Origin: JAHEGP01 sp963792875
GTDB lineage: Bacteria; Pseudomonadota; Gammaproteobacteria; Pseudomonadales; JAHEGP01
Assembly (NCBI GenBank): GCA_963792875.1
Contig: CAWBXV010000009.1
Span: 62,001-126,000 of the forward strand
DNA: 64,000 nucleotides
Direction of reading: 5' to 3'
In this document: positions 54,879-63,600 of the stretch, piece after piece
How positions within the stretch are numbered: the first letter of the stretch is position 1
Layout: each line of letters begins with the position of its first letter
Notes under the pieces: generated by a model
Databases searched by the model: none
Told to the model about the DNA's origin: nothing
What the model saw: the letters and a program-made list of their open reading frames with translations, nothing else
Made by a program: the position numbers and the translations under genes

Positions 54879-55367
54879 TCAACGGCGGCTGCCGCCGGCT
54901 GGCGGCGCCACGGACTTGCAGCGCACCGCGGTGACGCCCAGGTCGCTCTGCACCACGCCCCCCTTGGCCCGCTGATCGACCCACCCACGCACGTAGGACA
55001 TCGCGGCGTTGCCGGTCAGTATATTGAGATTGAAGAGCGTGTAGCGGTCGGTACAGCTGATGATGTTGACGGCGCTGTCGTAGGCGCACTGCGTCGTCTC
55101 CGGCAGCATGCCGAACGCGGCCAGGTCCAGCTGCACCCCGCTCTGCCTGACGATATGGCTGGTGACATTGAAGCGCTGCGTGGTCCACTGCCCGTAGTGA
55201 TAGCGCAGACCCACCGCGTCCAGCTCGGCGCAGTACCAGTAGCCGGCGTCGGCGGCGCGCGCCGCGGCGCCGAGCGCTCCCCCAAGCAGCGCCGCACACA
55301 GGGCACGCGACGCGGACCTGCCGCACCCGCTGCCGCGCCGGTTCGTTGCCACCCGCCGATAGACCAC
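54879..55367 (-). CDS. Small exported hypothetical protein
   Basis: 162 residues with an Arg-rich signal peptide (hydrophobic core ALCAALLGGALGAAARA) and a mature part containing four cysteines (CAEL, CAYD, CTDR, CKSV) that could form disulfides in the periplasm. No family recognised. GTG 55367 is preferred because AGGAG lies five bases upstream; the open frame reaches 55571 without signal-like sequence. Confidence 0.6.
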   Translation of the reverse strand: MVYRRVATNRRGSGCGRSASRALCAALLGGALGAAARAADAGYWYCAELDAVGLRYHYGQWTTQRFNVTSHIVRQSGVQLDLAAFGMLPETTQCAYDSAVNIISCTDRYTLFNLNILTGNAAMSYVRGWVDQRAKGGVVQSDLGVTAVRCKSVAPPAGGSRR

Positions 55368-55613
55368 TGTCACTCCTGCCACCCCGGGGCGTCCCCGGGC
55401 CCGATCCAGGCGGCGCGCTGCGTGAGCGCCGCAGAGGGATAAGGTACACCGCGGCGCCATCGAACGACAGTGCAACCGGCAGCCCTGACAGGGCTCAGGT
55501 AGCGACCGCGACCGCGTCCGCGCCGTGACGTCCGGACGACCTCCCTGCCGGCCAGGGCGATGCCATTGCAAATACCGGGCTTTCTATTAGGCTTTCCCTG
55601 GAGGTCGACAAAC

Positions 55614-55673
55614 ATGACAATCACCAGCGGCCGCAGGCCGGCAGCGCAGGAGCTCGACAGCATTGATTGGTGA
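55614..55673 (+). other. 19-codon open frame with strong RBS at the head of the export operon
   Basis: ATG 55614 has GGAGG nine bases upstream, the best start signal around. It encodes MTITSGRRPAAQELDSIDW and ends TGA at 55671-55673, eleven bases into the next coding frame. Removing one copy of the tandem ATTG at 55662-55669 would fuse it in frame to the GAF-HlyD protein as ...ELDSIGDWLSLL. It is therefore either the true N-terminus cut off by a 4-base duplication or a leader peptide. Confidence 0.55.
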
Positions 55674-57321
55674 CTGGCTCAGTCTGCTGTGCGCCATGCT
55701 GCCGGGGGTACAGCGGGCTGCCGTGCTGTCACTGCCATCCGGCCACGCGCTGGCGACCTGGCCGTCCGCGACCATCGCCACCAACGATCTCGAGCAGGCG
55801 GCCCGGTTGGCGCTGAGCCGCACAGCGCCCACGGTGTGCATGCCCGCCACCGAGAGCGGCGCCATGCTCGCGGCCAGACCCCTGACCCTGGCGGACCAGA
55901 ACGGCGCAGTCATCGCGCTCGAGTTGACCGCCGGACCGGCCCAGCAGGCGGCGGTGCTGCGCCTGCTGGACTGGGGCCAGGCCTGGCTGAGCCTGCTGCA
56001 GCGGGACGCTGCCCCAGCGCCCTCCGACGCTGAGGCAGAGGTGCTCAAACCGCTGCAGGCTGCCCTGGCAGCCGACGCCGGGCACGCCGCCGCCGCACTG
56101 GCTACCGAACTGGCACGCCAGCAGGGCTTGCAACGCGCCTGCCTGGGCCGACTGCAGCGCGGCAGGGTGCGCATCGCCGGCGCGTCATTCAGCGACGGCA
56201 TCGGCTCCCGCACGACGCTCGCGCAGCAGCTCGCGGCGTGCATGGAGGAGGCCCTGCAGCAGGGCCATACGCTCCACTGCCAGCGCGGTGACCCGGCCTG
56301 CCCCGACGCCCACGCCGCGCTGCTGCGAACCGACAATTGCGCCAGCATCCTCTCGGTACCCCTGCGGGTCGACGGCGCCCTCTGCGGGGTGCTGCTCTGC
56401 ACCCAGCACACGGCCGCCTTCAGCCCGGCGGCCATCCGCGACTGTGAGGCCCTGGCAGGTCTCGCCGGGCCCCTGCTGCGGCAGCGCCGCACCCGGCTGA
56501 TCCCGGGCTCGCGGCGGCCGCTGAGCACCCGCCTCGCGCTGGCCGGCGCCGGCCTGCTGGCACTGGCGCTGCTGCCCGGCCCGCACCGGGTGGCCGCGCC
56601 GGCCCGGGTGGAGGGGCGCATCCAGCGCGCCATCGTCGCGCCCGTCGATGGCTACCTGCTCAGCGCCCCCGTCCGGGCCGGGGCCAGCATCCGCCAGGGC
56701 GACCTGATCGCCACACTGGACGACCACGAGATGCGGCTCGAACGCCAGCGCTGGGAGGGCCAGCGCGAGGAATACCGCCGCCAATACAGCCGCGACCTGG
56801 CCGAGCTGAATCACTCCCAGATGCGCATCGCCCAGTCCCAGGTCACCCAGGCCCAGGCCCGCCTGGACCTGCTGGAGGACAAGCTGAGCCGCCTGCGCAT
56901 CACCGCGCCGATCGACGGCGTGATCATCAAGGGCGACCTCAGCCGCGCCGTCGGCACCCCGGTCAAGCGCGGCGAGGTGCTGTTTGAACTGGCGCCGCTG
57001 GGGCAGTATCGCCTGATTCTCGATGTACCGGAGAGCGACGTGACCTACCTGCGGGCCGGGCAGAGAGGTCGGCTGTCCTTGTCCTCGCTGCCCGATACCC
57101 CGATCGATTTCACGGTAGAGCAGGTGTCACCCGTCTACAGCGAGCACGAGGGTGAGATCACGTATCGCACCGAGGCCCGCATCGACGCCGGCCTGCAGGC
57201 GATGCGCCCGGGCATGAGCGGCCTTGGCAAGATCCAGATCGGCGAGCGCAGCTATCTATGGCTCGCCACCCACAAGATGTTCGACTGGCTGCGGCTGAAA
57301 CTATGGTCGCTGCTGCCCTGA
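55663..57321 (+). CDS. GAF-domain / HlyD-type membrane-fusion protein
   Basis: 552 residues in the open frame. Residues 1-280 resemble a cytosolic GAF-type sensor, with IGSRTTLAQQL and SILSVPLRVDGALCGVLLC. A transmembrane helix follows at about 288-305. The rest is a periplasmic HlyD-like adaptor: a lipoyl/barrel-sandwich half (APVDGYLLSAPVRAGASIRQGDLIATLDD), a coiled-coil hairpin and the second half (RITAPIDGVIIKGDLS), then a beta-barrel. The formal start is TTG 55663 with AGGAG ten bases away, but a longer N-terminus from ATG 55614 seems more natural. The next gene overlaps its end by 19 bases. Confidence 0.82.
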   Translation: MIGDWLSLLCAMLPGVQRAAVLSLPSGHALATWPSATIATNDLEQAARLALSRTAPTVCMPATESGAMLAARPLTLADQNGAVIALELTAGPAQQAAVLRLLDWGQAWLSLLQRDAAPAPSDAEAEVLKPLQAALAADAGHAAAALATELARQQGLQRACLGRLQRGRVRIAGASFSDGIGSRTTLAQQLAACMEEALQQGHTLHCQRGDPACPDAHAALLRTDNCASILSVPLRVDGALCGVLLCTQHTAAFSPAAIRDCEALAGLAGPLLRQRRTRLIPGSRRPLSTRLALAGAGLLALALLPGPHRVAAPARVEGRIQRAIVAPVDGYLLSAPVRAGASIRQGDLIATLDDHEMRLERQRWEGQREEYRRQYSRDLAELNHSQMRIAQSQVTQAQARLDLLEDKLSRLRITAPIDGVIIKGDLSRAVGTPVKRGEVLFELAPLGQYRLILDVPESDVTYLRAGQRGRLSLSSLPDTPIDFTVEQVSPVYSEHEGEITYRTEARIDAGLQAMRPGMSGLGKIQIGERSYLWLATHKMFDWLRLKLWSLLP

Positions 57322-59563
57322 CAGCGGCCGCGGCCGACCGCGCCACCCTGAGCGCCACCGCCGGCGCGGCGCCGGCGCCGTGGCAGGCGCTGGCACCGCT
57401 CAAGCTGGCGCTGAGCTGCAACGCGCGGCTGTACGAGCACAGCTACCGCGGCAGCCGCTGGACCATCATCGAGGACCGTTCGCAGGGCCACTACTTCCGC
57501 TGCCCGGCCGCTGCCGGCGATCTGCTGCGTCGCCTCGATGGCCGCACCAGCCTGGCGGCCGTCATCCGGCAGTTGAGCCCGCCAGGGGGCGACCCGGCAG
57601 CGGGCGCCGCTGCTCGGGCGCCGCTGCGTCGGGCGCCGGCGCGGCGATGGCAGAGGATGCCGTGGACACCGCGGCCATCGCCGGGCTGCTGATACAGTTG
57701 CTGCAGGCCGGCCTGCTGCAGGGCGAGCTGCCGGTGGCTCACGGGGCGCAGCTGGCGCGCTGGGAGCGGCAGCGCCAGGTACAGCGCCGGCAGCAGTGGC
57801 TGCGACCGCTGATGATCCGCATTCCGCTGTGGGACCCCGACCGGCTGCTGGCGCGCGTCGCTCCCCGGCTGCGGCTGCTGTTCACGCCGGCGGCCGCCCT
57901 CGCCTGCGCCGCCGTCATCGCGCTGGCGCTGCTGCAGTGCGCCCAGCAGTGGACGGCGCTGCAGTGGTACTGGAGCGCCCGCTTCCTGGACCATGACAAC
58001 CTGATGCTGCTGTTGCTGCTGTACCCGCTGCTCAAGGGGCTGCACGAACTGGGACACGGCATCGCCACCCGGCACTGGGGGGGCAGCGTCCACGAAACGG
58101 GCATCATGCTGCTGGTGTTCATGCCCCTGCCCTACGTGGATGCGTCCGCCAGCAGCGCCTTTGTCGACAAGCGGCAGCGCATGGTGGTGGCATCGGCCGG
58201 CATCCTGGTGGAGCTGATGGTGGCGGCGGCAGCGCTGCTGCTGTGGGGCCAGCTCAGCCATGGCCTGGCCAGAGACATCGCGTTCGACCTGGCGCTGCTC
58301 GGCGGCGCTTCGAGCCTGCTGTTCAACGGCAACCCACTGCTGCGCTTCGACGGCTACTACGTGCTGTCAGACTGGTTGGAGATCCCCAATCTGGGCCCTC
58401 GCTCGGCGCGCTACCTCGGCTATCTCTGCCGGCGCTACGCGGTGGGGCTGCGGCACGCGGTCAGTCCGGCGACGGCGCCGGGCGAGGCGCCATGGTTCCT
58501 GGTCTACGGCATTGCCGCCGGAGTCTACCGGCTGGTCATCAGCTTCGGCATCGCCCTCTACGTCGCCGGCAAATATTTCGTCGCCGGCCTGCTGCTGGGA
58601 GCCTGGGGGCTGCTGCACCAGCTGCTGTGGCCCGCCGCCCGCAATCTGCTGAGCCTGATCCGGGCCGCCCGCAGCGAGGGGCGCCTGGCCCGGCTGGCCG
58701 GCGTCACCCTGCTGCTGCTCAGCGCCCTGATCAGCCTGCTGCTGTTCGTCCCGGTAACTTCCAGCACGCGAGCCCAGGGCCTGGTCATCCCCGCCGGCGA
58801 GGCCTATGTGCGCGCCGGCGCGGAGGGCTTCCTCGCGCAGCTTCACGTCGTCAACGGCGCCTCGGTGCGCGCCGGCACGGCGCTGCTGCGCCTCGAGAAC
58901 CCCGACCTGGCGACCGAGATGACGATCCTGGAAGCCCGCCGCATCGAGCTGGAGACGCGCCTGGGGGACTCACTGCTGTCCGATCCGCTCGCAGCCGCCA
59001 ACCTGCAGGCCAGCCTGCTGCAGCTGCAGAGTGAAATCGACGAGCTCGCGCGCCAACTGGACGGACTCACCGTGTTCAGCGCCGTGGACGGCCGTTTCTT
59101 CACCGAGAGCCCCGCGGATAGGCTCGGTCGCTTCTACGCCAAGGGCGACCAGCTGGGCTGGGTCATACCGACCGCGCCAGCCAGGGCGACGATCGCGCTG
59201 CCGGTGACCCGCGCCGCCTCGCTGAACGGCACCCTGCAGCGCATCGAAGTGCGCCTGCACAGCCGCCCGGGCCGCGTGTTCGAAGCCCGCCTGCTGCAGC
59301 AACAGCCGGCCGCAACCGACCTGCTGCCGCACGCCGGTCTCGGCAGCGCCGGCGGGGGTGCTATCCCGGTGGACCGCACCGATGGCGAACGCCTGCACAC
59401 CATGGCGCCCGTGTTCCTGTACGACATCGAGCTGCCCGCCCAGGCCGGCGCGATGAGCGCGGGCGCGCGACTGACGGTGCGCTTCGTGCACGATGGCCAG
59501 CCGCTGGCGCGGCTCATCGGCGACCGCCTGCGCCAGACGCTGCAGGAGAGGCTCAAAATCTAG
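57303..59563 (+). pseudogene. PqqD-like / M50 site-2-protease / HlyD fusion, frame broken
   Basis: Needs one frame change. Frame one starts at ATG 57303 inside the previous gene and gives a PqqD-like head (RLYEHSYRGSRWTIIEDR, LLRRLDGRTSL) to about 57590; it then stops at 57690. Frame two resumes from about 57640 (DTAAIAGLLIQLLQAGLL) to 59563. The break is in a GC-rich, self-similar stretch (57590-57645). The joined product of about 753 residues has a multi-helix M50 core with zinc motif HELGH (near 247) and NPLLRFDGYY (near 343), then a HlyD-like half (GFLAQLHVVNGASVRAGTAL). Such M50-HlyD fusions are known near secretion genes (YydH-like). It probably acts in the inner membrane with the two adaptors. 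Confidence 0.8.
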
Positions 59564-59648
59564 AACCACGTCACTCCCTGACGGCCGACACACGCGCCAT
59601 CCAAGACTATTCTTCTCAGTGCATCTCACACTTTGCGGAAGACTTATC

Positions 59649-60458
59649 GTGGTTTCCAAGGCAAATTTATTTACGGGTGCGCTGTCACTCGCCGTCGCCA
59701 TACCCTCGTCGACGCTGGCAATACCCGCCGTCGATTGCGTCATCAACCCCTACCGCGAGACCGACCTGAGCAGTCCGGTGGCAGGCGTGCTGCAGGATGT
59801 ACTGGTGGAAAAGAGCCAGCAGGTCAGCAGCGGCCAGATCGTCGCCAGACTGGAGGCGAGCGTCGAAACCGCGGCGCTCAACCTCGCCGAGGAGCGCTCC
59901 GCGCTGGTTTCGGATGTCGCGGAGCAGGAGGTCAACCTGGAGTACGACACGCGGCGCAAGGCCCGCATCGACTCGCTGTTCGAGCGCCAGACCGCCTCCC
60001 GGGAGGTCAAGGACGAAGTCGAACGGGAGGCCCGCCTCGCCGAAGTCAGGCTGCAGCAGGCCCGCGACCTCAAGCGCACCCGCGAGCTGGAGCTCACCCG
60101 CGCGCAGGCGCAGCTGGACCAGAAGACGATGCGCGCCCCCTTCGATGGCATCGTGCTGCAGCGCTTCAAAACGCCCGGGGAGTACGTCGAGGAGCAGCCG
60201 GTGATGCGCATCGCCCAGCTCGACCCTCTCAGCATCGAAGCCATCGTACCCATCGAGTACTACGGCCAGATCGCCGTCGGCATGAAGGCCAAAGTGCATC
60301 CCAGCGCCGTCTCCGCCGAGGTCCGCCCGGCTGAAGTCACCGTGGTGGACCGCTTCGGCAACGCCGCCAGCGGCACCTTCGGCGTGCGCCTGGAGCTCGC
60401 CAACAAAGACTACGCCCTGCCCGCGGGCCTGCGATGCCGGCTCGAATTCGTCGAGTGA
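59649..60458 (+). CDS. HlyD-family periplasmic adaptor
   Basis: 269 residues with a cleavable signal peptide (about 1-26) and no membrane anchor. The lipoyl halves (LSSPVAGVLQDVLVEKSQQVSSGQIVARLE and MRAPFDGIVLQRFKTPGEYVEE) flank a coiled-coil hairpin of about 90 residues, and the C-terminal barrel ends at 269. Short relative to RND adaptors (about 350-380). The start is GTG 59649 with GGAAG about seven bases upstream. It follows the M50 gene by 85 bases and precedes the giant protein by about 150. Confidence 0.85.
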   Translation: MVSKANLFTGALSLAVAIPSSTLAIPAVDCVINPYRETDLSSPVAGVLQDVLVEKSQQVSSGQIVARLEASVETAALNLAEERSALVSDVAEQEVNLEYDTRRKARIDSLFERQTASREVKDEVEREARLAEVRLQQARDLKRTRELELTRAQAQLDQKTMRAPFDGIVLQRFKTPGEYVEEQPVMRIAQLDPLSIEAIVPIEYYGQIAVGMKAKVHPSAVSAEVRPAEVTVVDRFGNAASGTFGVRLELANKDYALPAGLRCRLEFVE

Positions 60459-60606
60459 AGGCAGCGCCCTCCACCGATCGCATCAGCGCCAGGCGCACGG
60501 CACGTGACCCGGGGATAGCCGCGGGTCAGAGCGCGGTATCGCCCGGCACCCGCCACCGGACTGCCGGCGACGGCCAACTGCGTCCTGCACAACGTGGAGA
60601 CATGGC

Positions 60607-63600
60607 GTGAAACGGCTGGACTTACACCGACGCGACAATGCCGCCGTGCCGAGCGCGGCCCGGCCGAACGCGGCCCGGCCGAGCGCGGCCCGGCCAGGGC
60701 CGTGGCACATCGAGCGCCTGGAGCCGAGAATTCTGCTCTCGGCCGACCCGTTTGGCAGCGCCGGCGGCGACCCGGCACAACCCCACGACTATCTATTGAC
60801 GACAGCGAGCGACCACCTGCTGCAGGAGCTGGCCGCGCTGCCGCCGATCGATGCGCCGCCGGTTGTCGCCCCCCCCGCCGGAACCCCGCAGCCGCTGGAT
60901 CTGGACCCGCTGGCGGCAAACGACCACGTCGACGCCGCCGCCACGCTGTGGCCGGGCGACCCGGTCGAGCCCGCTGCCGCGCGCGGCATGCGCACCGAGC
61001 TGATCTTTGTCGACACCAGCGCACCCGACCACGAGCAGCTGCTGGAAGCGGTCAGAGGCGCCGAGGACACCCGCTTTTACGTGGTGACGATCGACGCACA
61101 TAGCGACGGCCTGGATGCGGTGTCCCAGACCCTGGCGATCCACGACAGCGTCGATGCGATCCACCTGATCGGCCACGGCGCCGCCGATGAGCTGCGGCTC
61201 GGCGCGGTCACGCTCAGCGGCGACAATCTGGCGGAGCACGCGGCGCAACTGAGCGGCTGGCGCGAACACCTGGCGCCGGATGCGGACCTGCTGCTGTATG
61301 GCTGCAATCTGGCGGCAACGCCGCAGGGCGAGTGGCTGCTAGATCAGATCGCCGACCTCACTGCGGCGGATGTCGCCGCCAGCGACGACGTCACCGGTCA
61401 CGCGCTGCTCGGCGGCGACTGGATGCTGGAGTACCGGCACGGCGACGTGGCGACCCCGCTGGCCTTCGATGCCGCGCGCGCGGCGCAGTGGCTGGGCAGC
61501 CTGGGGAGCGTCGAGGTGACCACCCACATGGATGTGGCCGATGGCGACACCAGCAGCGTCGCCGCCTTGCAGGCCGCTCCAGGCCAGGATGGCCTGATCA
61601 GCCTGCGCGAGGCCATCCTCGCGGCCAACAATACGCCCAATCAGGGCGACCCCGACGTCATTACCTTCGCACTGGACAGCTCACACACCATTGCGCTGCA
61701 GGCGGCCCTGCCGACCATCGACGAGGCGCTGTTCATCGACGGCAGCTCGGACAGCGGCCCGCTGGGCGAACCGCTGGTGGTGCTCGACGGCAGCAATCTG
61801 AGCGGCGGGCCGCAGACCGGCCTGGTGCTCACAGCCGGCGACAGCACCGTGCAGTCGCTCATCATCACCGGCTTCAGCGGCGACGGCATCCGCATCACAC
61901 AGGCCGACGGCAACAACATCAGCGGCAACTGGATCGGCATCGCCTCGGACGGCGTTACGGCCGCCGGCAATGGCGGCGCCGGCATCGCCGTGGACAGCGC
62001 CGCCAGCAACACCATCATCGGCAACGCTATCGCCGGCAACGGCGGCCCGGGCATCGCCCTGTCCGGCGCCAGCGCACAGCACAACCGCGTCTTCGGCAAC
62101 ACCATCGGCACCACAGCCGATGGCACGGGCATGCTGGGCAACGGCACCGAGGGCATCTGGATTTACGGTGGCGCCAGCAACAATACCATCGGCGCAACCA
62201 CGGACGGCGACGGCAACCTGATCGCCGGCAATATGGCCGCGGGCGTGCGCATCGACGGCGCCGGCGGCGGCAACGCAGTGCAGGGCAACGCCATCTACGC
62301 CAACGGCGGCCTCGCCATCGACCTCGGCGGCGACGGCAGCACCGCCAACGATGGCGATGACGCCGACGCCGGCCCGAACACCCTGCAGAATCACCCTTCG
62401 ATCACCCTGGTGGACACGGATGGTTCAACCCTCCGCTTCAAGGGTACGCTGCAGGGTGCTGCGAACAGCGATTTCACCCTCGATTTTTACGGCAGCGACG
62501 CCGGCGACCCGCCTGCGTCGCTGGGCGGCCGGCAATACCTCGGCGCCACCACCGTGACCACCGACGCTACGGGGTTGGGGACCTTCGAAGCCTACCTGCC
62601 CGCCGACCTCTTACCCGGCAGCCTGGTGACGGCAACGGCCACCTCGGCCTCAGGCGACACCTCGGAATTCAGCGACAGTGCAACCGCGCTCTATAACAAC
62701 CCGCCGACGGTGACGCAGCTGGCAACCATCGGTGGGCTGGCCAAAGAGGGCGAACTGCTTTACCTGATCAATACATTCCAGCTGTCGGACCCGGACGGCC
62801 CCGGCACCCTCAACATCGACACCTACTGGATGCGCGACGACGAGCGCATAGCATCGGGTGCCTATTACACCCTGGGCCAGGAGGACGTCGGCCACACCAT
62901 CTCGGTCGTCGCACAGTACACCGACGCGACCGGCAGACAGACCACGGTGTGGAGTGCCCCCTCCAGTCCCGTCGCCAACGTCAACGACGCGCCCAGCGGC
63001 CAGGTCACGATCACCGGCACCCCCGCCCAGGGCGGCACGCTCAGCGCCGACACCTCCACCCTGACCGATGCCGACGTCCCCGACCCCGCCGCCGTCACCT
63101 ACCAGTACCAGTGGTACCGGGATGCCGATCTGGTCGGCACCGGGCGGGACTATGTGCTGACCCAGGCCGACGTCGGCCAGCCGATCAGCGTCGTCGTCAA
63201 CTATACCGATGCCTACGCTTTTGTGGAGACCGGCACCACCACGCCCGCGCTGACCGCCAGCATCCCCGCCGGCATCATCGCCAACGTCAACGACGCCCCC
63301 AGCGGCCAGGTCGCGATCACCGGCAGCCTCGCCCAGGGCGGTACGCTCAGCGCCGACACCTCCACCCTGGCCGATGCCGACGTCACCGACCCCGCCGCCG
63401 TCACCTACCAGTACCAGTGGTACCGGGGTGCCGACCCGGTCGGCAGCGGGCGGGACTATGTGCTGACCCAGGCCGACGTCGGCCAGCCGATCAGCGTCGT
63501 CGTCAGCTACACCGACGGCTACGCTTTTGTGGAGACCGGCACCACCACGCCCGCGCTGACCGCCAGCATCCCCGCCGGCATCATCGCCAACGTCAACGAC

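Noticed and set aside
57258..57692. Separate small gene encoding the PqqD-like head
   Set aside because: Its last 30 residues are Arg/Pro/Ala noise and the M50 body lacks its own start, so a frameshifted single gene is more likely.
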